The notes under the pieces: generated by a model
Told to the model about the DNA's origin: nothing
The model's database searches: none
Seen by the model: only the letters and a program-made list of their open reading frames with translations
NCBI GenBank assembly: GCA_029834535.1
Contig: JAQMWT010000435.1
Coordinates: 151,839-215,838 of the forward strand
Direction of reading: 5' to 3'
Origin: Chrysophaeum taylorii
Taxonomy: Eukaryota > Sar > Pelagophyceae > Pelagomonadales > Pelagomonadaceae
DNA length: 64,000 bases
Shown: piece by piece, positions 1 through 10,161 of the stretch
Numbering within the stretch: position 1 is the first letter of the stretch
How the letters are laid out: the number at the start of each line of letters is the position of its first letter
Translations under genes and position numbers: made by a program

Positions 1-1946
1 GGACGCGGCGTCGCGGCTGCTCAAGGCGTGTGCCAATTGCTCGGGGCGCATTCAGGCGCGCGTCGACGAGCGGCTGGCTAGCGAGGCGGAGATTCGCGAG
101 GCGTGCTGCGAAACGCTGCGGCTCCGGCCGCACCAGCAGGTCGGCGTGAACTGGCTGCTGCTGCTCGAGGAGGTCGGGGTGAACGGAGTGCTCGCCGACG
201 AGATGGGCCTCGGAAAGACCGTCCAGGTGAGCGAGACGCGTGCTTTTATTTGATGGTGTTGTCGTCCAGGCGATCGCGTACCTGTCGATGGCGCGGAAGC
301 GGCGGAAGCGACGGGGGCTCGACGCGAAGGATCTCGTCGTCGCGCCGGCGTCGACGGTGGACAACTGGGCGTCGGAATTCTCGAGATTTTCGCCGAGGAC
401 AAAGGTGTGCGTGTACCGCGGGTCGACGGAGGAGCGCGCGGTGATGCGCCAGGAGTTCGACGGTTCGGCGGACGTCGTTATCACGACCTACACTTGGTGG
501 GAGCGCGACGCGTGCGAGAACGATCGCTCGTTCTTCCGACGAGGGTTCGCGCACCTCGTGCTCGACGAGGGACACAGCCTAAAGAACCCCGAGGCGAAAC
601 GGTCGAAACGGCTGCGCGAGCTCGGGCGACGGTGCGAGCACCGGACAATCTTGTCGGGGACGCCTATCCAAAACGCCCCCCTCGATCTCCTCGGGCTCCT
701 CGCGTTCTTGATGCCTTCGCTCTTCGACGGCGACCTCGACGCGCTCTCGAGGAAGCTCGACCTCGACAAGCTCAAGACGACGCTCGTGCCGTTCGTGTTG
801 CGGCGTCTCAAGCGCGACGTCCTCGCGTCGCTTCCCCCAAAAACTACCACCCTCGTGAGCGTGTATCTCGACGACGCTCAACGAGCGTTGTACGATTCTC
901 GAATCTCCCGACAACTCGATGACGAGAAGAACAATAAGCGCAAGGACGACGCGCTCTTCACCGAGCTTCGCAAGGCAGCCAACCACCCCATGCTCGTCCG
1001 GACCTCCGCATACGAGGGCAAGGTCTTCAATGCCATCGTCGACGCGGCCTTCCGGCGCCAGCACTTTGGCGAATCGGTTCACAAATCAAAGATCCGCGCC
1101 GAGCTCGAGACTTACTCCGACTTCGACCTCCACCAGCTCTGCCTCGAGTACGAGGAACTCAGGGACTACGGCCTCAAGAGGGACGCGCTCCTGCAGTCGG
1201 CGAAATGCCGCCAACTGCGAATCCTCCTCCCCCAACTCCGGGCGCAGAACCGTCGAGTTCTCCTCTTCTCGCAGTGGGTCCGCATCCTCGACCTCCTCGG
1301 CCTACTCTGCGAGGAGGATCTCGACATGCGCGTCTGTAGGCTCGACGGCAGTACCGACGTCACCGAGCGACATCGCTTGATCAAAAAATTCAACAACGGC
1401 GACTACGACGTCTTCTTGCTCTCGACGCGCGCGGGCGGCCTCGGGATTAACCTCACCGCCGCCGACGCCGTTATCCTCCACGACGTCGACTTCAACCCCG
1501 AAGTCGACCGCCAGGCCGAGGACCGCGCCCACCGCATCGGCCAGACCAAGCCCGTCACGGTCTATCGCCTCGTCGCCAAGGACACGGTCGACGAGGTCAT
1601 CAACGACATCGCCACCAAAAAACGTCGCCTCATCGACGAGGTCATGGCCGACGCCGACGACAGCCCCGCCAGCAACAACCAAGACTACCGCACGGCGGTC
1701 GCCACGGCGATCGAGAGAGTGCTCCGCGACTACCACGCAAAGCACCCCCACCACCACCACCACAAGCCCTCCGCGCCGCTGCCGCCGCTTCGAGAAAAGA
1801 AGTCTCGAGAAGCGCCCGCCGAGGCGACGACGACCACCTCCTCCTCTTCCAACGGGCCGCCCGCCCTACCCACGTGCCGCCCGCTGTCCTCCTCCTCCTC
1901 ATCCTCGTCCTCGTCGTCCACGTTGTCGCCTATCGTCATCTCTTGA
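1..1946 (+). CDS. SNF2-family chromatin remodeller, Fun30/SMARCAD1-like (5' end outside window)
   Basis: ATP-dependent DNA translocase that remodels nucleosomes in the nucleus. Reading from base 2, the first exon ends at 226 with the Walker A segment [12 protein letters not shown] 43-nt GT-AG intron (227-269, phase 0) follows and the second exon runs 270-1946. The DEAH-box position reads [11 protein letters not shown]; a DEGH box is characteristic of Fun30/SMARCAD1 rather than Snf2/ISWI. SGTPIQN (motif III) and the C-terminal helicase half with [13 protein letters not shown] and [11 protein letters not shown] (motifs V and VI) are all present, so the motor looks intact. The C-terminal tail of about 90 residues is low-complexity (His, Thr, Ser runs) with no recognised domain. 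The N-terminal region, where CUE domains would sit in SMARCAD1, lies outside the window. Family assignment is strong; subfamily rests on the DEGH box and the motif III surroundings. Confidence 0.9.
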
Positions 1947-2281
1947 GTGGGATGCGCCGCGTCGTCGTCGTCGTCGAGAGCCTCGCGCCCGCGTGTTCTT
2001 TTCTCCCGGGCACGCAGGCCGCCGTCCCTGCTTGTTGCTTGTTGCTGCGGACGACGTTCTTCATCATTTTCTCCGGAAGTGACGAGTGGGCTTTGCGTCT
2101 CTTTGTTTGGTGTTGTCTGGCGCCGAATCGATGGCATCGTGTAGTTAGTTCATATAGCTAGCAAGGCGCGAGTCCGATAATTAAGTAAGTAATTAATTAC
2201 TAAAAAAAAAGAGTCGATAAACCACCCACCCACTCACTCGCCACAAAGCGGAAGCTTCATGCATAACCCTCCGTCGGTCGG
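1947..2281. other. Intergenic, 335 bp between convergent genes
   Basis: No gene seen. An AT-rich patch at about 2175-2210 (TAAGTAAGTAATTAATTAC followed by an A run) lies between the 3' ends of the SNF2 gene and the minus-strand SPRING-like gene and may hold 3'-end processing signals; this is inference only. Confidence 0.5.
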
Positions 2282-3390
2282 CTACCAATGCGAGAAGAGG
2301 CGCCGCCGACTCTTGTTGTTCTGCTTCCTTTCCGCGTCCTTCGAAGTCGCTTTCGTCTTCTTTTTTCTCGGCTTTGGCGGCTTCGGTTTCGGCGCCGCCG
2401 CCTCTCGCAAGAGGGAGCGGTCCTGCTCGGGCGCGGCGCAGCCCTCGACGCGACACGGAAAGGTAAACCGCTTCGCACTGGGACCTCGGCCCGCGACGTA
2501 CGGGTCGGCGCGATCGACGTCGATGCCGTCGGGTTTAAGGTCGGGGTCGACCGAGTTCACCGACATCGACGGGTCGAGGACCGCGCGATGCAGACCGAAG
2601 CAGTGCTTGAATTTTGACCGAAACGAGTTCTGGTGCAGCACCGAGCCGCTGTTGGTGAGACACCGGAAGCGGCAAAGGTCAAAATCGTCGTCGGCAAACG
2701 CGAGGAGCGCGTGGCTCGCCCGACGTCGCACCGCCTGGAGCACAGCCGCGTCCGCGCTGACCTGCGGCAAGTGGGACCACGCGACGCACCGCGACGCACG
2801 CAACTGGCGACGCAGTGCTCGTAGATCGCGCAGCACTGTTGCTCGAAAGAGCATTCGTCGCGCGACGCGCCGCCCGACTCGCCGCCGCAACACCCGGTCT
2901 CCTCCTGCGCGACTCGTCGCCTTTGTCTCATCCAAAACGTCTCACGAGCTCCGTGATTCCGCACACGTGGCCCCGCGAGTCGGCGACGAGCGTCGCCTGC
3001 GTCGGAGCGTCCAGGAGAAGAAACAGAAGACGCGCCGAGCTGCCCCACGTATTCTCGCAGGTCCCGTCGCCCGTCGAGGTCAACGGCCGCCCCTTCAACG
3101 ACGGCGGGGCGGGCGGCTTGGTGCCAAGCTGCACCGGCGGCAAACCTGTCGTCGTCGACGACTCATCGTGCGCGCGGGAAACCCCGCCTACTCATCGCCT
3201 TGTAGTGAACAAACAGGATCCCGCCGCTGCTGAGCGCGGCCTGCCACCACCACCGTTCTATCGTCGTCGTCGTCGTGACGCATTGCAACAACAACAACCG
3301 GCGCACCAATCCGATTGCAGCTACTCGCGTCCGTCGTCGGCGTGGACGGCGCATGGTGCGACGCGACGACGCATTCATACATCCAGACAC
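2282..3390 (-). CDS. SPRING1: SREBP-regulating gene protein (SPRING/C12orf49) homologue, four exons
   Basis: SPRING is a Golgi/ER membrane glycoprotein that in animals supports SREBP processing by the S1P protease; the role in algae is not known. The conserved cysteine-rich core lies in three frames joined by very short GT-AG introns: minus-strand exons 3390-3192, 3145-2946, 2904-2800 and 2761-2282, with introns of 46, 41 and 38 nt. The joined frame is open for 327 codons. Exon 2 carries ADSRGHVC, exon 3 TGCC and QQCCAIYEHCVASC, exon 4 FDLCRFRCLTNSGSVLHQN and KHCFG. These match the family order (GYVC, GCC, CCSAYEYCVSCC, CRTSSQSVQHEN, YCYG). The tail is Lys/Pro-rich. The N-terminus, expected to hold a membrane anchor, is only weakly hydrophobic and the first exon and start are uncertain. 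Divergent from the FHA gene with under 100 bp between starts. Confidence 0.72.
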
Positions 3391-3485
3391 ATGATCAAGC
3401 CCTTTTTTTGGGGGGGTCCCCGAGTCCTGTCTTTCTTTCCAACGGACGCGAGGTGCTGGCAGTTGACGATTTTATCATAAGCGCG

Positions 3486-4061
3486 ATGGGTGGCGTCGTC
3501 CCCGCCGAGGAGGTCAACGCACGGAAGCGCGCGCGGCGCGCCATCGGGACCGAGGAACTGAGCGCGCACACGGTCGAAAGCTATTTGACGCTCCAGCGCG
3601 ACAAGCTAGTCCAGGAAATGGACGCCTTGACCGGAGCATTGGTCCAGGAATTGCACGAGGCGTGCACCAAGGCCAAGGCGTCGCTCCGTGCGGAATTCGG
3701 GCCCGAGGCGCAGGTCGAATCACCCGAGACCTACACGCTCACGATGACAACGACAGCCGGGCCACACGTTGGTGCCAAGTTCACGCTGAGCGTGGGTCCC
3801 GAGTCGTGCTTCATCGGTCGCTCCTCGGGAAAGAAGTTCCGACTCAAGGGCGTCAGTCTCCCAAAAGACAACGAGGTTTCGACAACGCATGCCAAGATCG
3901 AGCTCCAACGCGGTCAGCTCGTCATCGTCGACGTCGGCAGCACGAACGGCACGATCCTCGACGGCGTCGAGCTCGACGAGGCCAAACCCTACCCGCTCGA
4001 GAAAGGGACCACGATCCACATCGGCTCCTCAAAATTCCACGTTGACGACATTAAAAAGTGA
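3486..4061 (+). CDS. FHA-domain protein, 191 aa
   Basis: A phosphothreonine-binding forkhead-associated protein. The start at 3486 (MGGVVPAEEVNARKRARR) was preferred to an upstream in-frame ATG at 3315, because the upstream extension reads through low-complexity sequence that belongs to the divergent gene. Residues 1-75 are basic then helical (about 25-65 could be a short coiled coil). The FHA domain fills the C-terminal half: FIGRSS (strand 3-4 loop Gly-Arg), STTHAKIEL (Ser and His that contact phosphate), VDVGSTNGTILDG (Asn-Gly after the last binding loop). All key residues are present. FHA domains usually read DNA-damage, cell-cycle or splicing phosphorylation. No second domain is visible, so the pathway is open. 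Confidence 0.85.
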   Translation: MGGVVPAEEVNARKRARRAIGTEELSAHTVESYLTLQRDKLVQEMDALTGALVQELHEACTKAKASLRAEFGPEAQVESPETYTLTMTTTAGPHVGAKFTLSVGPESCFIGRSSGKKFRLKGVSLPKDNEVSTTHAKIELQRGQLVIVDVGSTNGTILDGVELDEAKPYPLEKGTTIHIGSSKFHVDDIKK

Positions 4062-4481
4062 TCATCGGGCCTCCCGCTTTTCACGCGTAGCTCTCTTCTC
4101 TAGCTCCGGCGGGCACCCCCGTTGTCGTCGACGCTCTGGCTGGCTGTCGCGTGGACGCGAGCGGACGCCCTATCTGCTCTCTCACGCACGTCTTTTTTCT
4201 TGACGCGCGCGCCCAGGTTCGAAACTCGAGCAGCAGGCAGACAAAGACACGACTCGTATATGAATATAAGTACACCACCAACGGTAGCACGTATGCACGC
4301 AACGAAAGGAGAAGAAGGGCGCGAAGCCCGCCACACGCACGGGGTCCGACCGACCGACCGACAGACCGACCGACCTACCTTGGAAAATAGAAAATCAAAG
4401 ATGCCCCTGCCTGGGGAGAAGACCTTAATAAGGAAGAGGAAGCAGGGAGTGATCGACGGGCGGTACGAAAGGAGCACCGAC
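4062..4481. other. Intergenic, 420 bp between convergent genes
   Basis: No gene seen. A short GACC/GACA-type simple repeat occurs at about 4348-4378. The region separates the 3' ends of the FHA gene (plus) and the small plastid-type gene (minus). Confidence 0.5.
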
Positions 4482-4949
4482 TCATGACAACATCGGTGGG
4501 TGGGCCTTGAGGTATTCTTGGTAGATGACGAACGCCGTGAAGAGGACCGAGACGACCGCGATGGCGATTTTCTGGCGTTTCTTCTGGTTCTCCTCGATGG
4601 TCGCCTGGCGCTCGTCCCACGCATCCTGGCCGTACTCCGTGATGAACATTTCCTCGAACGTCGAGTAGCCGCGCTCCTTGAGCTGCTCTTGCATTTTGAC
4701 GAGCGCATAGCCATTCGGATCGTAAAGGTAGTTATTGTAGCGTTCGACCGCTTCCTCGCGCGAGCACTGCTCGCGGGTCATGGTTTCGGCGACGATCGAC
4801 TCGTACTCGTCACTGTTCAAGGTCTTCTGAATGAAGCCGCTCATCGCCGGCGAGAGGAACCCGGCTGGCGAAACGCGATGGCGGTGCACGAGCGTTGTGG
4901 GCGTCGTGAAAGCATGGCAAACAGCGGCGACCAATGCGACCGCTCTCAT
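4482..4949 (-). CDS. Small single-TM protein with plastid bipartite targeting signal, 155 aa
   Basis: Function not recognised. The start at 4949 gives MRAVALVAAVCHAFTTP, a short signal peptide followed by an Ala-Phe cleavage motif like the ASAFAP signature of secondary-plastid import. A second Ala-x-Ala-like site (FLSPAMS) follows near residue 35. The middle (residues about 45-125) is acidic and helical (DEYESIVAETMTREQCSREEAVERYNNYL, quoted in part: key residues Glu/Tyr-rich). A transmembrane helix IAIAVVSVLFTAFVIYQEYL sits at about 128-147, and the protein ends PPMLS. This looks like a small plastid or thylakoid membrane protein of an alga-specific family (inference). It is divergently arranged with the kinase gene; the ATGs are 74 bp apart, so the two probably share a promoter. 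Confidence 0.72.
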   Translation of the reverse strand: MRAVALVAAVCHAFTTPTTLVHRHRVSPAGFLSPAMSGFIQKTLNSDEYESIVAETMTREQCSREEAVERYNNYLYDPNGYALVKMQEQLKERGYSTFEEMFITEYGQDAWDERQATIEENQKKRQKIAIAVVSVLFTAFVIYQEYLKAHPPMLS

Positions 4950-5023
4950 TGTTCTGCAAAACTTCAAAAATGATCCTGTGGCTGGTGGTTGCGCGATGTG
5001 GAAGTGTTTTGTTCGCCGGGACC

Positions 5024-5906
5024 ATGCAGCGGACGTACGAGACCCTCGCCGACCGCGCCATCGGGGAGGGGCAGCGGTGGATCGGGATCGCGGGAGGGCC
5101 TGGCGCGGGCAAGTCGACCGTGGCGAACGCCGTCGCCGCGACCTGCCTGTCGCGGGGGGTCGAGGCCGTCGTGCTGCCGATGGACGGCTTTCACTATTCG
5201 CGCGCCAGGTTGAAGGAACTGGACCCGCCCGAGGCGGCATCCTTGCTGCCGAGGCGAGGGGCACCGCCCACCTTTGATGCCGAGGGGTTTGTGGACGCGC
5301 TCGTCGCCGCCAAGCGACGAGGCGCGGCGTCCCTCCCAGCATACTCGAGGGCATTGTCCGATCCCGTGCCCGACGCGGTGTGCCTCGAGCCTTCGCACCG
5401 CGTCGTCTTGGTCGAGGGAAATTACCTTTTTCTCGGCTTCCTCGACGACGACGACGACGACGAGATGAGAAGATGGCGCGGCCTTTGTCCTCTCTTCGAC
5501 GATCGCTGGTTTGTCTCTCCCCGAGGCGGCGTGAAAGAACAGCGCGCGAGACTCGTCCGGCGCCACCTCGAGACGTGGTCCGACGCCAAGACCAAGCGAG
5601 TAGTGTTGTTGTTTCGAGGCATCCTAACGTTGCCGCAGGGCCTGGGCCGGTAAACTTAAACTGCGCAACTTCCTATCACTCACCGTCCCTCGCAGCTTCT
5701 TCGCCGGAGGAGGTATGCCGTCTTGTTGCTTCACGACGGAAAAGCGAGGTGCGCCAGGGCGCTGCCAAGCGAACTGACTTCAACGACGTCCCCAACGTCG
5801 AGACACCCGGCGTTTGGACTTTGTTTCCATTTCACCGTGCTTTCATCAGGCCTGGCTCGTCGAAAGGACGCGCCCATTTGCCGATCTCCAGGTCGAGACC
5901 TTTTAG
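5024..5906 (+). CDS. P-loop kinase of the phosphoribulokinase/uridine kinase superfamily, multi-exon
   Basis: Small-molecule kinase with GGPGAGKST (Walker A), LPMDGFHYS (substrate loop), VVLVEGNYLFL (Walker B region) and RHLETWSDAKTK (lid). Such proteins phosphorylate sugars, glycerate or nucleosides; the substrate is not readable. Continuity past about 5600 requires introns. The family's closing block NDVPN lies at 5758-5811 (GAAKRTDFNDVPNVETPG). A 38-nt GT-AG intron (5812-5849) then leads to the last exon 5850-5906 (AWLVERTRPFADLQVETF, stop). Between 5600 and 5757 one or two more short introns exist but the exact joins could not be settled by frame alone. Start 5024 (MQRTYETLADRA) was chosen; an upstream ATG at 4970 would add a hydrophobic MILWLVVARCGSVLFAGT that could be a targeting signal but leaves almost no intergenic space. 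Confidence 0.75.
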
Positions 5907-6311
5907 CCGCCGGGCAGCAATGCGGCCCTCGCGTCTTTGGATTCTTACGTGTGCGGTTTTGGCAACCGAAAAAAGCCTCGTCTGCGCTAAGCTTGTTGTT
6001 GCCGCCGCGCGCTATTGTTTTGTTCGTTGCTGTCCGCCGGCTACAGTCTGGGGCTAGAGAAGTGTGGTTGCGGTGTGGATGGGGCGTCTACGAGGAGCAA
6101 ATCCTCCGCGGTTGGCGTCACTCTCCCCTTCCCTCGCGCGAAACGCGACCCAAATAGTTTCTGCACAATCGAGAGATATCATCGCTAACCCCGAAAGTCT
6201 GGCCTTACCCTTAGAGTTTGCTTATTATCACTTACCCCTTAGAAAATCTGTTGTTGTGTGTGGATATCTCGTGTTAGGATATATGTAGCAGCGCAACTTC
6301 TTGATGAGCAA
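5907..6311. other. Intergenic, about 405 bp
   Basis: No supported gene. An open stretch beginning at about 5921 in the upstream frame is short and has no recognisable domain. The region should hold the kinase terminator and the promoter of the C2-TORTIFOLIA-like gene; no specific element is recognised. Confidence 0.45.
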
Positions 6312-9300
6312 ATGGGGACCTCCTCGCGATTGAAAGCGATCAAACAGCGGCGTGTCGTCAACCCGACTCACTTTTCAAGCTCGAATGCAAAACGCTTCAG
6401 CAATGAGCTCGCCGCACAGCATCGTATCGTCGTTCGCGTCCTCGCTGCAAAAAGGCTGCTGGCGTCTGATCCCGTCAGCGGGACGAGCGATGCGTGTGCG
6501 GCTGTGTGGTGCAGTCGCCTCGACGACACACGAAGCGGGCGAGCCGAGATGCAGCGATCCGCAGCTTGCCCCGGAAGCGTCGATCCACGCTGGGAATCAG
6601 GAAACGAATTTTGTTTCGCGGTCGCTATCGACGCGCCCGAGGACATCAACGAAGGCTGTGTCGTCGTGTCGCTGCGCGACGAACAGGTATATGTCGCCGA
6701 AGCCGTCGACGCGAGTCGTCAGGAAGATGCGATTTACGAACTCGGAGAAGCTGTGCTTCCATTCCGCGATCTTTTTTACCGCGGCAAGGCGATGGCCGGC
6801 ACGCGTACTGTCCAGTTGACGGCACAATGGCTCCAGCTGCGTCGTGCTCCTGGTATGGTCCGCGTTGCTGGTCAGGTTTTGGTTTCGGCGGTCTTCTTTT
6901 TTGCTCGCGGAACCTCCCGTCAGGCTTTTGAAACCGATATCGCGCGCATTTCGGGTACTGAAAATCTCGTCGAAGATGAGATTCCGGAGGACCGCGCGAC
7001 CACACCTAAGACACCGCACGTCTTCGAACTGCCTAATACGCCCGTTTTCGACATTCGCGGACTCGCTCCATCTCTTGACTTGGGTGAGATGCTGAGGACG
7101 CCGCGACGAAAGCCGAGCGATACGACGACTGTTTCACCTCGCGCGCATCTACAACGCCTGCGCAGAGCGGCGAACCACGCCGAAAAATCGTTGTTGCGCT
7201 CAAGCCCGTTGGCGCGAGAGACAATGCAAACGTCGCTACGCGACAGAATCAGAGACGCCTTGGTCGGTTTGCGAGAACGCGACTCTCGTGCCGCGTCCGC
7301 CGGCGCTCTTTGGGCCGAGTTACGGAACGCCGACGATCAGCGCGCCCTGATCTTCATCGACGAAATCCTCGGACTCCGACAAACCGCTACTGCTGGAGGC
7401 ATCGCTTCCGGCGTGTTGACCGACGAACTGGCGCCCGTTTCCGCTCGACGGCAGACCCTTGCGTTGCTCGCGGCCGTCGCGGTCTCGCATCCGCGAGCTT
7501 GCGTGCCTCGACTCCGCGCGGCTCTTCGCACGGTGGCGCTGGCGTCGCAGAGCGGTGGCGGCCCTACGTCGGTTTTTTCGCTCGAGTGCGCCCAGGTTGC
7601 TGGTGGTTTAGCACGCGCCGTCTTTCCGCACGCCGCTGTCGCGCGCGGCAGTTGCGTCGCTGGAGATGCCGACTTCGTCGTGGGAGCACTCATCACCCCG
7701 TTCACGCTCATGCTATCAAGGCCTCGGGCGCGAGGACGCCGCTCCGTGGCCGCCTGCGTTGCCGCGGTCATAGGAGCGTCGTCTGGACCTTGTACGGTGT
7801 GGCTTGAACGCTCGGCGGCAAAGCGACCATCGCGCACGCGACCAGCCAGCGTAGTCGAGGACTTGAGACGACACTTAGCATCTCGGGGCATCTCGCTTGT
7901 GGGAAACGCCATGACCCCCCTGCCAAATTGCACTGGCATGGTGATACATTGTGGGGAAAGCGAGATGGCCCGCGACCTTTTGAGTGCATTAGAATTTCGC
8001 GACGCCTTGCCGCACGATTGGCATCTCGACGCTGACATGATGCTGCGTTTTGAGAACGACGGCGACGCACAGAACCAAGGGCAGCTTCGCCGAGGTCTGT
8101 CGGACGAGCACGAGAGCCTTGCCGCATTCATACTTGCCGTTTGGAGTCCAGTGTCCTTGGAATGAATGTTTTTTTTTGCTTTAAAACCACTGTCGTTTCG
8201 TTCGAGGACCGTCGCCGTAGGTCTCGCCCGGCGCGGCGGCCATTGCTGCATGGATCGAGGAAGCGTGTAGGCGACATACGGATGCCCTAGAGCCGTTCTT
8301 CGACGCCGCCCAGGCTCTGATCGTTCTCTACCGCACCGCGGCAAGCATGTCCGATGATGCGGCTGCAAGAAATATCCCAAAAGTCAACGACTCGCAACAA
8401 CATATCATGGTGCGCGTGGCACAAACGATTGCGGCCGCCATCGCGGAGGCGGCGCCACTCTTCGCTCGGCACGCCGCTCGCTGCATTGACGGCGAGATTA
8501 CCGTTGGCATTGTGAATGATTCGGTTGGGTGGCGAGATCGCGTCGCGGCTTTAGAGCTCGTGGAAATGCTTGCCACGTCGGATTGTTGCTGTGACGCGAC
8601 CAGTCACCTCTGCGTACCTCTCCTGGAAGCCGCCAACAGAGCGAGACATGATTCTGTACGCGCTGTGCGGGAGGCGGCACATCGCGCCGTGCTTGCGCTC
8701 GAGGCACTTCGCACATCGTCCAAACGTCGTGAGGCGTCCGCTGGAAATCGACGACACGACTCGCAACACCTCAGCATGATACTCGGCTCGCGGTTCCAGA
8801 ACAAATTCTTGTCGTCGTCCTGTGAGGCTCCTGCTCCGGCATTCATCAACGCCACCACCGATTTGAATCGCTCGAAAAGCTCAGATCTGGTACCGATTCA
8901 AGAGGGAATGCCGCCTATCGCGGAACCACCCCGTGCAAACGAGCCGACGAGGCGGATGCTATCTGGTGAACTCTCACGTTCCCCCAGTGCGGGCTTGCGT
9001 TCGATCGGAATTGGCTCGCAAACATCTCGCTGCTCGTCCGTAAGAAGACGAGAGCTGCCTCAAGAAAAACCAGACCTCGTCGCACATCCCGTAGTGCGAG
9101 AAGGAAGGTGTGACGACGACTTAATAAGCAATGCCGCACATCAAAAGTTCAGTTCCAATCCGACGATGGCCGCAATTCGTCAAGAAGTCAGGTCATTGCG
9201 GCAGCGCGTAAATAATATCGCAGATCGGTGCGGCGAGTTCCAGTCGATGCTCGCTCGCGGTCCCGAACAAGGTTCCTGCCACGAGGCCGAGACCTCCCCA

Positions 9301-9789
9301 AGATATGCTGATGCGGGGCCTCAGCTGATGATTGACCCAACATGCCGAGACCTAGTGAATCTGTTAAGAGGTGGTCACGTCGACGAGGCATTTAATCGCG
9401 CCTTGTCGAGCGCTGCTCGCGGTCCACTGCGGCACATCCTGAAAGTCGCTTCCCCAACGACAGACTATTACGCCTTGGATAGCAAGGCCACTCGACCGAA
9501 AGTGTTGATGAAGTTGGCAACGCTACTGGTGAGTGATCCAGACGCGCACGTCGATCAGCTGTTGGTTTGGCTAACTGTCGATCTGGCAGAAGTGGCTGGC
9601 ACCCTTTCTTCGCACCCTGCTCTAGCCAACGACGTCTTTCACAGAGTAAGAATGCTCGCCTGCGAGCCTTCTGAGCGTGGCGTCATGGCGTCAGCATTGT
9701 TGTTTTCGCTGGAAAATATTTACACGTGTCAACCCGAACATAGTCCGCTCGCAAGGACGACCACCACCTGTACTCTGTCGCGCGCGTAA
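6312..9789 (+). CDS. C2 domain fused to TORTIFOLIA1/SPIRAL2-like HEAT microtubule protein
   Basis: Probable microtubule-associated protein of about 1,130 aa. Exon 1 is 6312-8150 and exon 2 is 8221-9789, joined by a 70-nt GT-AG intron at phase 0; the frame upstream of the ATG at 8347 stays open back to the acceptor, which argues for one gene. Start MGTSSRLKAIK follows an in-frame extension without domain. Residues about 40-200 read as a C2 domain (VRVLAAKRLLASD, then DPRWESGNEFCF). HEAT/TOG-like helices follow (RDRIRDALVGLRERDSRAA; later WRDRVAALELVEMLA). A short coiled coil (QEVRSLRQRVNNIADRC) precedes a C-terminal helical domain (NLLRGGHVDEAFNRALSS, LLVWLTVDLAEVAGTL) that resembles the C-terminal domain of plant TORTIFOLIA1/SPIRAL2. 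The C2 end is unlike the plant proteins. Family call by pattern recognition only. Confidence 0.65.
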
Positions 9790-10161
9790 AGCCCGTCGAC
9801 GACGCGGCGCATTCCAGCATGTCGTGCTTTGATTTCTAGAAATGAAGTGACTCGCATGGCACTATATCCTATGATTAGCTCTTGAATTTCATAGGACCCA
9901 TAACACGCTGATGACAAGCTTTCCTCGGGCATGTCACGCTAAATGAGAGACGCATATATTATAGGAAGCGTGACCTATAGATTGTTGCAGCCCGGCCAGA
10001 GGAGGGGGTAGAACTCATAGAGTATAATCCTGCAATGCCGCAAGAAGAAGAAGCACAATAATACACCGCGACTATCAACTCCGGTATGGTGCGTCGCGTC
10101 GTCAGCGATGAGAGAGGCGGAACATAGGGATCGTACGTCTACTACATAAAAGCCACTCCCC
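9790..10161. other. Intergenic, about 370 bp between convergent genes
   Basis: Nothing recognised. The stretch is less GC-rich than its neighbours and contains no long open frame with domain content. Confidence 0.5.

Noticed and set aside
7337-8380. Minus-strand ORF of 347 codons
   Set aside because: Antisense shadow of the C2-TORTIFOLIA-like gene; runs through its intron and has no domain content.
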